NCBI RefSeq assembly: GCF_002915595.1
Contig: NZ_PQGG01000006.1
Coordinates: 1-64,000 of the forward strand
Direction of reading: 5' to 3'
DNA length: 64,000 bases
Source: Zhongshania marina
Lineage (GTDB): Bacteria > Pseudomonadota > Gammaproteobacteria > Pseudomonadales > Spongiibacteraceae
The first letter of the stretch is position 1; each line of letters starts with the position of its first letter. Shown here piece by piece: positions 1 through 8,790 of the stretch. A model generated the notes under the pieces. That model searched no databases and was not told the origin of the DNA. It worked only from the letters and a program-made list of their open reading frames with translations. Position numbers and translations under genes: made by a program.

Positions 1-20
1 ACCCGTAGTGCATTTAGGAA
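1..20 (+). repeat. Left terminal inverted repeat of the IS982 element
   Basis: Twenty bases starting ACCCGTAGTGC pair with the right end at 953-972. The only mismatch is base 7 (A here, G in the complement of the right end). Confidence 0.9.
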
Positions 21-83
21 GGAGGTAAGTTACTCACCCTCATAAAGAGGTTATCATTAGTTTACGAGAAAAATGGTAACGAG

Positions 84-959
84 ATGAGTAACTTACACAG
101 CGTTTATAGCAAAATTCTGTCTCTTTTGCACGAAATTGAGCCAGCCGATAATTTTTTGAATCAAATCAGAACACCTAAGCTAAGCGATAAGGAGCTACTC
201 GCGCTCAGTCTTGCAGCTGAAACACTGGGCATTGATTCAGAACACTTTTTGTTCAAACAGCTGCCTGCGTGCATCAATGGGAAAATTGAGCGCTCCGTTT
301 ATAACAGAAGAGCGCGAAGGTTGAGTTTTAAATTAGAAGAAATCAGAAGCGCTATTGTCACGCGATTAGATGTTGATAACGATATAAATATTGTCGATAG
401 CATGCCATTGGAAGTGTGTAAAATGAGTCGATCTAATCGCAGTAAAATTTGCCAAGAATTTGAATCTAGCTCGCCAGATTTTGGTTTTTGTGCAGCACAA
501 AATATGCGCTACTTTGGCTATAAGTTACACGCGGTTTGCTCACCGAGTGGCGTGTTAAAAATGTACGATATATCAAAGGCTTCGGTTCATGACATCCATT
601 ACCTAAACGATATTGAAGGCCAGTTAAACAATTGTGTTTTGATTGGCGATAAAGGGTATTTGAGCAGAGTTTGGCAAACAGATTTATTTTCATCAAGTTG
701 TATCAATTTGCAAACACCGATGCGAAAGAACCAGAAAGAGTTTAGAGACTTTCCGGCTAAATATCGTAAAGCCAGAAAGCGGATCGAAACATTGTTTTCA
801 CAACTTTGTGACCAGTTCATGATACGGCGGAATTATGCAAAATCGTTCAAGGGTATTTCGCGCAGAATTGTGACAAAGATAGCGTCCCTCACATTAATTC
901 AATGGTTCAACCAACGTGAAGGGAATAAATTAAACAACCTGAAAGTGGTCATTTCCTAA
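84..959 (+). CDS. IS982-family transposase
   Basis: This 291-residue protein would cut and join the element ends. Candidate DDE residues are visible: Asp in VDSMPLEVC, Asp in LIGDKGYLS and Glu in RKRIETLFSQL, with the family-typical FGYKLHAV and QFMIRRNYAKSF segments between and after. The length is normal for IS982 transposases and the frame is intact, so it could be active. It lies wholly between the terminal repeats with about 80 bp of leader. I am confident of the family and have no data on activity. Confidence 0.93.
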   Translation: MSNLHSVYSKILSLLHEIEPADNFLNQIRTPKLSDKELLALSLAAETLGIDSEHFLFKQLPACINGKIERSVYNRRARRLSFKLEEIRSAIVTRLDVDNDINIVDSMPLEVCKMSRSNRSKICQEFESSSPDFGFCAAQNMRYFGYKLHAVCSPSGVLKMYDISKASVHDIHYLNDIEGQLNNCVLIGDKGYLSRVWQTDLFSSSCINLQTPMRKNQKEFRDFPAKYRKARKRIETLFSQLCDQFMIRRNYAKSFKGISRRIVTKIASLTLIQWFNQREGNKLNNLKVVIS

Positions 960-972
960 ATGCACCACGGGT
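953..972 (-). repeat. Right terminal inverted repeat of the IS982 element
   Basis: The reverse complement begins ACCCGTGGTGC and matches the left end at 19 of 20 positions. The transposase stop codon (957-959) lies within it. Confidence 0.9.
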
Positions 973-1893
973 AAGTACTTGTATTATTGGTTGACAACTG
1001 AAGCTAAAAAGTACGTTTACTCAGGTATGGGTAATCCGAAGCTAATGAGTCATCAGGTTGAAAAAATTGCAGTCCCCATTCCATGCCCAGATAACCCAGA
1101 AAAATCACTGGCAATACAAGCTGAAATAGTGCGTATTCTGGACGCATTTACCTCCATGACCACCGAGCTGACCGCCGAGCTTAACATGCGCAAAAAACAA
1201 TACAACTACTACCGTGACCAGTTGTTGAGTTTTGAAGAAGGTGATTTTGAATGGATGACCCTAGGTTATGTCACAAAAAAATGGTACTCAGGTGGTACAC
1301 CTACTGCTGGAAAGCCTGAATTCTACGAAGGCGGCAATATTCCTTGGTTGAGAACTCAGGAAGTGAAGTTTTCTGACGTATCTGAAACTGAGGTATTTAT
1401 AACGCCAGCTGCGTTGAAAAATTCATCAGCCAAATGGATTCCAGAAAACTGTGTAATAATTGCTATCTCTGGAGCAACTGCTGGAAGATCAGCAATTAAT
1501 AAGATTCCACTAACAACAAATCAGCACTGTGGATGTTTGGAAATCGACGATAAAAAAGCCCTATACCGATACGTCTTTCATTGGGTTAGTTTCAATTATG
1601 AAAACATAAAAGCTTTAGGACAAGGTGCAAGAGGAGATCTAAATTCGACAATCATTAAGAACTTTAGGTTACCTGTTCCTTACGCAAATGAGCCTGAGAA
1701 ATCATTGGTCGAGCAGGCGCGAATTGTAGCGATATTGGATAAATTCGACACCTTAACAACTTCCCTGCAAGAAGGTCTCCCACGCGAAATCGAGCTACGC
1801 CAAAAGCAATACGAGTATTATCGTGAGCTGTTGTTGAGCTTCCCCCAATTCCCCTCCTCTGGAGGGGTGCCCGAAGGGCGGGGTGGTTCTTGA
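973..1893 (+). pseudogene. hsdS: Type I restriction specificity subunit HsdS, 5'-truncated by the IS element
   Basis: HsdS reads the DNA target for a type I restriction-modification enzyme and docks two HsdM subunits. The remaining frame enters directly from the IS end (KYLYYWLTTEAKKYVYSG) and keeps the end of the first recognition domain, the central conserved helix (RKKQYNYYRDQLLSFEE), the whole second recognition domain (GYVTKKWYSGGTPTAGKPEFY, IPWLRTQEV) and the C-terminal conserved helix (RQKQYEYYRELLLSF). A TTG at 979 is the first possible start but has no convincing ribosome site. The last 15 or so residues ([17 protein letters not shown]) are encoded by an inserted palindromic repeat, so the natural C-terminus is also altered. 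What remains is roughly a half-HsdS. Its stop overlaps the ATG of the next gene. hsdM is not in view. Confidence 0.88.
1847..1889 (-). repeat. Left 43-bp inverted repeat flanking the DUF559 gene
   Basis: This is a perfect 43-bp inverted match to 2246-2288. It holds two small palindromes: GCCC-GAA-GGGC and a CCCCTCC/GGAGGGG stem. It is translated as the tail of the truncated HsdS and ends 3 bp before the DUF559 ATG. Confidence 0.92.
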
Positions 1894-3395
1894 TGAGAAA
1901 AACCAATGCCTACAAATCGCTGCCTTACAATCCAGCCTTAAAAGATAAAGCTAAGGCTCTGCGCAAAGCCGGTATATTGCACGAAGCGTTGCTTTGGTTG
2001 GAATTAAAGTCAAATAAACTTAATGGATTAGACTTTGATCGTCAAAAAATTATTGGCAATTATATTGTTGATTTTTACTGTGCAGAAAAATCCGTTGTGA
2101 TTGAAGTTGACGGCAGTTCTCACGACGGTAAACAAGCGCAAGATGCTAAACGAGATGCTTACTTGAATGATTTAGGACTGACGGTAATTCGTGTTCTAGC
2201 AAAAGATGTTTTGCAAAATATGGATGGGGTTGTTGTGTTTTTAAGGAACCACCCCGCCCTTCGGGCACCCCTCCAGAGGAGGGGAATTATCCCGCCCTTC
2301 GGGCACCCCTCCAGAGGAGGGGAATTATCCCGCCCTTCGGGCACCCCTCCAGAGGAGGGGAATTATCCCGCCCTTCGGGCACCCCTCCGAGGGAGGGGAA
2401 TGATGAGATATAAGCCGCCTTTCACCCTTACCAGCGAAATCCTCAATTTAGTGGCAGAAATCAGCCAACAGGTGGGTGAATTAAATGCCAGCCAGTTGAA
2501 TGCATCATCCCAACTGCGCAAGCAAAACCGCATTAAAACCATTACAGGCACACTGGCGATTGAAGGTAATACGTTAACCGAGGAGCAAGTGACCGCCATT
2601 GTTGAAGGTAAGCCTGTGCTAGGTAGCATGCGCGAACTGGCCGAGGTAAAAGGTGCCATTGCGGCTTACGATGCACTTCCTACATTTACCCCTAGCGCCA
2701 TTGACGATTTACTTACTGCTCATGGCTTAATGCTGTCAGATATTTTTGCCAATGCGGGTGAGTTTCGCAGTAAAGGCGTGGGTATCCATAAAGGCGGTGT
2801 GGTGCATCACGTTACGCCGCCTGCCCATCAGGTATCCGGTTTAATGGCTGATTTAATTCAATGGCTCAAACAAACCAAAGACCATCCATTGATTGCCAGC
2901 TGTGTATTTCATTATGAATTTGAGTTTATTCACCCGTTTGCCGATGGTAATGGTCGCATGGGGCGACTATGGCAAACGCTGATTCTATCTAAATGGCAGC
3001 CCATCTTTATTAATATCCCGGTGGAAAGTTTGGTACACCAGCATCAGGAGGCGTACTACCTTGCTATCCGCAACAGTACCGCCCAAACGGATTGTTCGCC
3101 GTTTATCCGATATATGTTGCAGATGATACTGGATGCCATTGAGGACAGTACTTCCCGCCAGTTTGAAAATGCGGGTATAAGTGCAGGTATAAATGCAGGT
3201 TTAAAACTGTCGCCTCTGGATCACGCCATTCTAGAATTGATAAAAGCAGACCGCTATATCACAAATGCCATGCTAGCCGAACAGACAGGAAAGGCACTCA
3301 GTACCATTGAGCGCCGCATTAAAAAACTGAAAGAGCATTTATTTTTGAAACGGGTCGGTGCCAAGAAAACCGGACATTGGGAGGTTCTTTCGTGA
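1893..3395 (+). CDS. DUF559 nuclease-like domain joined in frame to a Fic AMP-transferase
   Basis: One open frame of about 500 residues starts at the ATG that overlaps the hsdS stop (TGATG). Residues 1 to about 118 are a DUF559 domain, related to Vsr-like and PD-(D/E)XK endonucleases: [27 protein letters not shown], then IVDFYC and [12 protein letters not shown] with the acidic and Lys/His-rich core. Residues about 119-169 are low-complexity and come from four tandem 38-bp repeats read in three frames ([13 protein letters not shown] and variants). The rest is a Fic protein, which also has its own ATG at 2400. Either a fusion or two proteins could be made. The DUF559 part resembles stand-alone proteins of about 120 residues, so the fusion may be secondary. 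The 3' end overlaps hsdR, so it belongs to the R-M operon. Confidence 0.8.
   Translation: MRKTNAYKSLPYNPALKDKAKALRKAGILHEALLWLELKSNKLNGLDFDRQKIIGNYIVDFYCAEKSVVIEVDGSSHDGKQAQDAKRDAYLNDLGLTVIRVLAKDVLQNMDGVVVFLRNHPALRAPLQRRGIIPPFGHPSRGGELSRPSGTPPEEGNYPALRAPLRGRGMMRYKPPFTLTSEILNLVAEISQQVGELNASQLNASSQLRKQNRIKTITGTLAIEGNTLTEEQVTAIVEGKPVLGSMRELAEVKGAIAAYDALPTFTPSAIDDLLTAHGLMLSDIFANAGEFRSKGVGIHKGGVVHHVTPPAHQVSGLMADLIQWLKQTKDHPLIASCVFHYEFEFIHPFADGNGRMGRLWQTLILSKWQPIFINIPVESLVHQHQEAYYLAIRNSTAQTDCSPFIRYMLQMILDAIEDSTSRQFENAGISAGINAGLKLSPLDHAILELIKADRYITNAMLAEQTGKALSTIERRIKKLKEHLFLKRVGAKKTGHWEVLS
2246..2288 (+). repeat. Right 43-bp inverted repeat flanking the DUF559 gene
   Basis: This is a perfect inverted partner of 1847-1889. 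Together the two copies bracket a 442-bp unit (1847-2288) that contains only the DUF559 domain gene. This copy overlaps the first unit of the tandem array beginning at 2253. Confidence 0.92.
2253..2400 (+). repeat. Four tandem copies of a 38-bp palindromic repeat
   Basis: Units begin at 2253, 2291, 2329 and 2367. Each starts CCCGCCCTTCGGGC and continues with a CCCCTCC-AGA-GGAGGGG hairpin and AATTAT. The first three units are identical; the fourth has CGAGGG instead of CAGAGG and ends at the Fic start. Because 38 is not a multiple of three, successive copies are translated in different frames and only every third change in copy number restores the frame. Confidence 0.92.
2400..3395 (+). CDS. 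Fic-family AMP-transferase (independent start within the fused frame)
   Basis: Fic proteins usually transfer AMP from ATP to a hydroxyl side chain of a target protein. Counting from the ATG at 2400 (331 residues), the active-site motif [12 protein letters not shown] is at 178-189 with catalytic His178. An inhibitory-helix motif TLAIEGN is at 51-57 with Glu55, upstream of the Fic core, which is the class II self-inhibited arrangement. The C-terminal 80 or so residues look like a winged helix ([27 protein letters not shown]). AGGGAGGGG just upstream, from the last repeat unit, could serve as a ribosome site. The stop overlaps the GTG of hsdR, so the two are translationally coupled. The target is unknown. 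Confidence 0.85.
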   Translation: MMRYKPPFTLTSEILNLVAEISQQVGELNASQLNASSQLRKQNRIKTITGTLAIEGNTLTEEQVTAIVEGKPVLGSMRELAEVKGAIAAYDALPTFTPSAIDDLLTAHGLMLSDIFANAGEFRSKGVGIHKGGVVHHVTPPAHQVSGLMADLIQWLKQTKDHPLIASCVFHYEFEFIHPFADGNGRMGRLWQTLILSKWQPIFINIPVESLVHQHQEAYYLAIRNSTAQTDCSPFIRYMLQMILDAIEDSTSRQFENAGISAGINAGLKLSPLDHAILELIKADRYITNAMLAEQTGKALSTIERRIKKLKEHLFLKRVGAKKTGHWEVLS

Positions 3396-6300
3396 GCGAT
3401 TACAAAGCAATTGCCGAATCAAAAAACTTTATTGTTTTAGACAAATACAGCAAAGAGTGGAAAGTCGCTGAAAGCTTTCAAAGCGAAGGGGATTTAGAAC
3501 GTGAGCTTATTGAAGATTTAAGCAACCAGGGCTATGAGTATTTACCTGCACTAACGACACCCGATGCCATGATGGCGAATGTGCGCAAGCAGCTACAAGC
3601 CCTTAATAAGGTCGAGTTTACTGATGCCGAATGGGCTCGCTTTTGCGAGCAATACCTGAACACACCCAGCGACAATATTCTCGACAAAACCCGCAAGGTG
3701 CACAGTGACTATATCTTCGATTTTGTCTTTGATGATGGCCATATAGAAAACATCTACCTGTTCGACAAGAAAACCATTGCGCGTAACAAAGTGCAGGTCA
3801 TAAAGCAGTTTGAGCAAACGGGAAGCCATGCCAACCGTTACGATGTGACGATTTTGGTCAATGGTTTGCCTTTGGTGCAAATCGAACTGAAAAAGCGTGG
3901 TGTGGCGATCCGTGAGGCGTTTAACCAAATACATCGCTACAGCAAAGAAAGCTTTAATAGCGATCACTCGTTGTACAAGTTCTTACAGCTGTTTGTGATC
4001 TCTAATGGCACCGACACGCGCTATTTTGCCAATACCACTAAACGAGACAAAAACAGCTTCGACTTTACGATGAACTGGGCGAAGTCAGACAATACGCTGA
4101 TCAAGGATTTAAAAGACTTTACCGCCACTTTTTTCCAGAAAGAGACCTTGCTTGAAGTAATTTTGCGTTACTCGGTATTTGATGTCAGCAATACCTTGCT
4201 TGTAATGCGCCCCTACCAGATTGCGGCCACTGAGCGCATTTTATGGAAGATAAAGAGCGCGTTTAACGCTAAGAACTGGAGCAACACCGAGAGCGGTGGG
4301 TACATTTGGCACACCACAGGTTCAGGAAAAACACTCACTAGCTTTAAAGCGGCACGTTTGGCCACCGATTTAGACTGTATAGATAAAGTCTTTTTTGTGG
4401 TTGACAGAAAAGACCTCGACTATCAGACCATGAAAGAGTACCAGCGGTTCTCGCCTGATAGTGTGAACGGTTCGGACAGTACCGCAGGGCTTAAAAGCAA
4501 CCTGAATAAAGACGATAACAAGATTGTCGTTACCACTATCCAAAAACTCAACAACTTAATCAAAAGCGAAAGCGATTTAGCTATATACCACAAGCAAGTG
4601 GTATTTATTTTCGATGAGTGTCATCGAAGCCAGTTCGGTGAGGCGCAGAAAAACCTGAAGAAGAAATTCAAAAAGTACTACCAGTTTGGCTTTACCGGTA
4701 CGCCAATTTTCCCTGAAAACGCCTTGGGTGCTGAAACCACGGGCAGCGTGTTTGGCCAGCAGTTGCACACTTATGTGATCACTGATGCCATTCGTGATGA
4801 AAAAGTACTCAAGTTCAAAGTGGACTATAACGACGTTCGCCCTCAATTTAAGAGCATTGAGACTGAGCAGGATGATAAGAAGCTCAGTGCCGCGGAGAAC
4901 AAGAAAGCGTTCTTACACCCGATGCGCATTCGTGAAATATCGCAGTATATTCTGAGCCATTTTAACCAGAAAACACATCGAGCCTATTCTGGCGCCAAAG
5001 GGTTTAACGCCATGTTTGCGGTAAGTAGTGTTGATGCAGCGAAAGCATACTATGAAACCTTCAAAACATTGCAGGCCGAAGCTGAGAATGGAGCCACAAG
5101 TAAACCTCTGCGCATTGCGACTATCTTCTCATTTGCTGCCAATGAAGAGCAGGACGCCATTGGTGATATTTTAGATGAGAGTTTTGAAGTAAGTAGCCTA
5201 AACAGCAGTGCGAAAGAGTTTTTGAGCGCCGCGATCATTGACTACAACGCTATGTTTAAATCTAACTATGGCGTGGACAGTAATGGTTTTCAGAACTACT
5301 ACCGTGACCTTGCCCAGCGCGTGAAGAATCAAGAAATAGATCTGCTCATAGTGGTCGGTATGTTTTTAACGGGCTTTGATGCGCCTACGCTTAACACCTT
5401 GTTTGTTGATAAGAATTTGCGCTATCACGGCTTGATGCAGGCATTTTCTCGCACCAATCGCATTTATGATGCGACGAAGACCTTTGGCAATATTGTTACC
5501 TTCCGGGACTTAGAGCAGGCAACCATTGATGCTATCACCTTGTTTGGTGACAAAAACACCAAAAACGTGGTGCTGGAGAAGAGCTACAAAGAATACATGG
5601 AAGGCTTTAACGATATTGCTACTGGCCAAGCGCGTCGAGGTTTTGTTGATATCGTAAAAGAGTTGCAAGAACGCTTTCCAAACCCAGAAAATATTGAAAA
5701 AGAACAAGATAAAAAAGAATTTGCCAAGCTGTTTGGTGAATACTTAAAAGCAGAAAATATTTTACAAAACTACGATGAGTTTGCTGGATTAAAAGCGCTG
5801 CAAAGCTTAGATACCAGTGATGAACAAGCTGTTGAAGAGTTCAAGGCAAAGTACTATCTGGACGATGCTGACATCGAGGCAATGCAAACCATCGATATGC
5901 CGAGCGAACGTGCTATTCAAGATTATCGCTCTACCTACAACGATACCCGCGAGTGGTTGCGACGCGATAAAGAAGGTCAGGACAAAGATAAGTCAACGGC
6001 AAACTGGGACGACGTGGTCTTTGAAATTGATTTGCTTAAATCCCAAGAAATAAACCTCGATTACATTCTTGAACTGATTTTTGATCACAATAAGAAGAAC
6101 AAGAGCAAAGAAGGCTTGATTGAAGAAGTCCGCCGTATGATCCGCGGTAGCCTTGGCAATAGAGCGAAAGAAAGCTTGGTGGTTGATTTTATTAACCAGA
6201 CAAACTTGGATGAGATCAATGACAAAGCCAGCATTATCGACGCCTTTTTCAAATTCGCCCAGGCGGAGCAGAAGCGCGAAGCCGATGCCATTATTGCCTC

Positions 6301-6505
6301 TGAAAAGCTCAATATCGATGCTGCCAAACGCTATATTGCCTCATCACTCAAACGTGAGTACGCCTCTGAAAATGGAACTGCTCTTAATGAAGCGCTGCCC
6401 AAACTTAGCCCATTGAATCCGCAGTACCGAACCCAGAAGCAAACGGTGTTTCAGAAAATTGCCGCTTTTGTTGAAAAATTCAAAGGTGTGGGTGGGCAGA
6501 TATAA
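3392..6505 (+). CDS. hsdR: Type I restriction endonuclease subunit HsdR
   Basis: HsdR is the motor and nuclease subunit that translocates DNA and cuts unmodified DNA when bound to HsdM/HsdS. The 1037-residue frame has the nuclease core near residues 151-167 ([19 protein letters not shown]: Asp151, Glu165, Lys167), Walker A HTTGSGKT near 307, DECH box near 408, FGFTGTP motif III and the late helicase motif [16 protein letters not shown] at 3392 is preferred over the upstream TTG at 3377: it overlaps the Fic stop (GTGA) and has GGAGG about 8 bp upstream. Length is normal and the frame intact. With hsdS broken, its activity depends on whether the half-HsdS works or another HsdS is supplied. Confidence 0.93.
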   Translation: MSDYKAIAESKNFIVLDKYSKEWKVAESFQSEGDLERELIEDLSNQGYEYLPALTTPDAMMANVRKQLQALNKVEFTDAEWARFCEQYLNTPSDNILDKTRKVHSDYIFDFVFDDGHIENIYLFDKKTIARNKVQVIKQFEQTGSHANRYDVTILVNGLPLVQIELKKRGVAIREAFNQIHRYSKESFNSDHSLYKFLQLFVISNGTDTRYFANTTKRDKNSFDFTMNWAKSDNTLIKDLKDFTATFFQKETLLEVILRYSVFDVSNTLLVMRPYQIAATERILWKIKSAFNAKNWSNTESGGYIWHTTGSGKTLTSFKAARLATDLDCIDKVFFVVDRKDLDYQTMKEYQRFSPDSVNGSDSTAGLKSNLNKDDNKIVVTTIQKLNNLIKSESDLAIYHKQVVFIFDECHRSQFGEAQKNLKKKFKKYYQFGFTGTPIFPENALGAETTGSVFGQQLHTYVITDAIRDEKVLKFKVDYNDVRPQFKSIETEQDDKKLSAAENKKAFLHPMRIREISQYILSHFNQKTHRAYSGAKGFNAMFAVSSVDAAKAYYETFKTLQAEAENGATSKPLRIATIFSFAANEEQDAIGDILDESFEVSSLNSSAKEFLSAAIIDYNAMFKSNYGVDSNGFQNYYRDLAQRVKNQEIDLLIVVGMFLTGFDAPTLNTLFVDKNLRYHGLMQAFSRTNRIYDATKTFGNIVTFRDLEQATIDAITLFGDKNTKNVVLEKSYKEYMEGFNDIATGQARRGFVDIVKELQERFPNPENIEKEQDKKEFAKLFGEYLKAENILQNYDEFAGLKALQSLDTSDEQAVEEFKAKYYLDDADIEAMQTIDMPSERAIQDYRSTYNDTREWLRRDKEGQDKDKSTANWDDVVFEIDLLKSQEINLDYILELIFDHNKKNKSKEGLIEEVRRMIRGSLGNRAKESLVVDFINQTNLDEINDKASIIDAFFKFAQAEQKREADAIIASEKLNIDAAKRYIASSLKREYASENGTALNEALPKLSPLNPQYRTQKQTVFQKIAAFVEKFKGVGGQI

Positions 6506-6683
6506 GTGTTGGCAGGGCGGGTGGAAAAGTCCCTTTCACAAAGATGCAGGATTTTCTGTCTGAGCAGAATTCGGTTGCCGGTACGTCGCTAAACGCGCCA
6601 AGCATTACTAAGAACACTGTTTTATTGCATCTATTCCAAGACTATTATACTCAAAGCATATTTTGAATCAGGGAGGATTCACA

Positions 6684-7553
6684 ATGGCTGCGCTTCAATC
6701 CGTTTATTCGGTCTACATAAACTTCTCAACACTACAGCTCGCGCTGCTATTAGTATTTTTATCATCTAGCGCACAGGCAGAAACACAGCCTAAGCTAATG
6801 CTCGCCAACACCTATCACAGCAACATCGAGCTAAAGGACTACTGGGTAAGTGAAAAATTTGATGGTGTGAGAGCCTACTGGGATGGCAAAACGCTTCTGT
6901 CTAGGCAGGGCAATGTCTACCACGCCCCGCCTTGGTTTACCGCCCAATTTCCAGCCACACCCTTAGACGGCGAGTTATGGCTTGGTCGACAACGCTTCGA
7001 CGAACTTTCTGGTGCGGTTCGTAAAGACACGCCAGATGAATCCGAGTGGCGTGAAATACGGTTTATGGTTTTTGACCTTCCAAGGGCGGAAGGTAGCTTC
7101 GATCAGCGCTTAAATAAACTTAAAAACATTATCAGCCAAAACCAGTCACCCTATTTAGTTTTGGTCGCACAGCAAAAATTTGGCGATGAAAAAACGTTGA
7201 TGGCGCATTTAGTCGCACTGGTGGCTGAAGGTGCCGAAGGGCTTATATTGCATTTAGGCAGCGCTCCCTATCGCTCCCAGCGAAGCGATGATCTACTTAA
7301 GTTAAAACTCTATCAAGACGCTGAAGCCACTGTTATTGGCCATATAGGTGGCAAGGGCAAATACAAAGGTATGTTAGGTTCATTGCTAGTAGAAACCGGT
7401 GACGGAATTAAATTTAAAATCGGCAGCGGATTTTCAGACGCCCAGCGTCAGTCACCGCCGGCCATAGGTACGACTATCACCTACAAATACTATGGCCTGA
7501 CTGGAAGCGGCACGCCTCGGTTTGCTAGCTTTTTAAGAATTCGAGAAGAGTAG
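6684..7553 (+). CDS. Secreted ATP-dependent DNA ligase, LigE type
   Basis: This is a minimal ATP-dependent DNA ligase of 289 residues. A signal peptide covers about residues 1-32 (hydrophobic LQLALLLVFLSSSAQA), so it should act in the periplasm. The nucleotidyl-lysine motif is SEKFDGVRAYWDG with Lys58; DGELWLGR, MVFDLP, EGLILH and KLKLYQDAEATV follow as the other ligase motifs, then a short OB fold. The ATG at 6684 follows GGGAGGA; the upstream TTG at 6663 is less likely. LigE enzymes in other proteobacteria are linked to DNA uptake or extracellular DNA. It stands alone between the R-M island and a convergent AraC gene. Confidence 0.88.
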   Translation: MAALQSVYSVYINFSTLQLALLLVFLSSSAQAETQPKLMLANTYHSNIELKDYWVSEKFDGVRAYWDGKTLLSRQGNVYHAPPWFTAQFPATPLDGELWLGRQRFDELSGAVRKDTPDESEWREIRFMVFDLPRAEGSFDQRLNKLKNIISQNQSPYLVLVAQQKFGDEKTLMAHLVALVAEGAEGLILHLGSAPYRSQRSDDLLKLKLYQDAEATVIGHIGGKGKYKGMLGSLLVETGDGIKFKIGSGFSDAQRQSPPAIGTTITYKYYGLTGSGTPRFASFLRIREE

Positions 7554-7565
7554 TAATCGGCGCCG

Positions 7566-8618
7566 CTAGTCTTTATCGCTAAGCTGCGCTGCCTTTTTCA
7601 TTTGTCGGTATTCTATTGGCGTGAGCTCTGTCCAGCGCTTAAACGCGCGATAAAAAGTGCTGGGTTCAGAGAAGCCAGTAAGATAGACCACATCGGCAAT
7701 ACTTTCGTCGGTGCGGGCCAGCAAGCGCTTTGCAAGCACACAGCGATAATCCGCTAACACCTGATTAAAACTGGTACCCGCCTCGGTCAAACGGGCGCGC
7801 AAAATGCGCTCGTTCATATTTAATCGCTCAGCCACATTCTCTAAGCTCGGCTGGCCTAGCTCTAACATCTCGGCAATTATCTGCCTTACGTCTCCAACCA
7901 CATCTTGCCGCGACAAACGCTCTAACTGTTTGCTTGCCAGCTTTTCATGGAGCTTGAGCAAATCCGGCTCGGCATGGGTAGACGGCGTAGCAAGAATAGA
8001 CGAAGCAAAGACTAAGGATGACTCCGAGCTACTAAAATTTACCGGACATCCAAATGCCTTTTCATATTCACTAACATCGCCAACTGCAGCGTGGGTCAAA
8101 TTCACCGCATCAGGCACGAATGCCCCGTCGGTCACCGCCTGAAAGTAGCGAATTAGGAACCGTGCAAAACATTCATTGCGATGACGGAAGCTCGGATCAT
8201 CATCGCCGGCAAACTCCAATATCAACCGTGACTGCGGCTCTGCAATTTGCAGCTCAAATTGCATGGCGTCGGTAACTAAGCGCTGATAATTTTGCGAGCG
8301 TTTTAAGCCTTCGCCAAAATTTGGACTGCTGAGAAAGAGGTATTCCAATACCTGACCGCGATAGACCTGTACCGCGTCTGCTAGATGTAGGCCTATATTC
8401 TGGTCGCCACTGACCTCTTCAAGCACACGCCAGAACTGTAGCTGTGCGGTATGGGGAAAACGCGCGCTGCGATCCTGTAGCAAGGTCGGCGATATGCGGC
8501 ATTCGCTCACAATGCGATCGACATCCAAACCCATGCTTTGCATAGCCGGATAAACCAGCTGAATTAAGAAGCTGGAGTCGCTGAGGTCAGAAAAATGTTT
8601 AGGATTTGATGCTGTCAT
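7566..8618 (-). CDS. AraC-family transcriptional regulator
   Basis: The 350-residue protein has an N-terminal ligand-type domain like the arabinose-binding/OruR group (residues about 20-210) and a C-terminal AraC DNA-binding domain with two helix-turn-helix units (LENVAERLNMNERILRARL and ESIADVVYLTGFSEPSTFYRAFKRWTELTPIEYR). It is divergent from a MaoC-like hydratase gene across about 170 bp, so that gene is a plausible target. The inducer cannot be read from the sequence. Confidence 0.9.
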   Translation of the reverse strand: MTASNPKHFSDLSDSSFLIQLVYPAMQSMGLDVDRIVSECRISPTLLQDRSARFPHTAQLQFWRVLEEVSGDQNIGLHLADAVQVYRGQVLEYLFLSSPNFGEGLKRSQNYQRLVTDAMQFELQIAEPQSRLILEFAGDDDPSFRHRNECFARFLIRYFQAVTDGAFVPDAVNLTHAAVGDVSEYEKAFGCPVNFSSSESSLVFASSILATPSTHAEPDLLKLHEKLASKQLERLSRQDVVGDVRQIIAEMLELGQPSLENVAERLNMNERILRARLTEAGTSFNQVLADYRCVLAKRLLARTDESIADVVYLTGFSEPSTFYRAFKRWTELTPIEYRQMKKAAQLSDKD

Positions 8619-8790
8619 TCAAGTTGGTATCTGTTATACAAAAATATCAACACTGGCATGCATTGACCGAACTGCCGTAAACGACACTGAAGCCGGCAAA
8701 TTCCTGATGCCGCGTTTTTCATTATACTCTAGGGTTTGTTGACGTGTATTACAAACCACTGTGCCAAGCTCAGTATGGAGATAGAGTCGA

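Larger units (their letters stand above)
1..972 (+). mobile_element. IS982-family insertion sequence, complete
   Basis: The element has 20-bp terminal inverted repeats (1-20 and 953-972) that match at 19 of 20 positions and begin with ACCC, as in the IS982 family. One transposase gene fills it. The window begins exactly at the left terminus, so the left target duplication cannot be seen. The right end abuts the truncated hsdS frame, so the element has interrupted hsdS. The element is compact, with its transposase stop codon inside the right repeat. Family assignment rests on transposase motifs and termini. Confidence 0.9.

Noticed and set aside
2253-2400. Tandem repeat considered as a CRISPR array
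   Set aside because: The units are directly adjacent with no variable spacers, and no cas genes are present.
3377-3391. TTG start for hsdR at 3377
   Set aside because: The GTG at 3392 overlaps the upstream stop and has a properly spaced GGAGG; the TTG has none.
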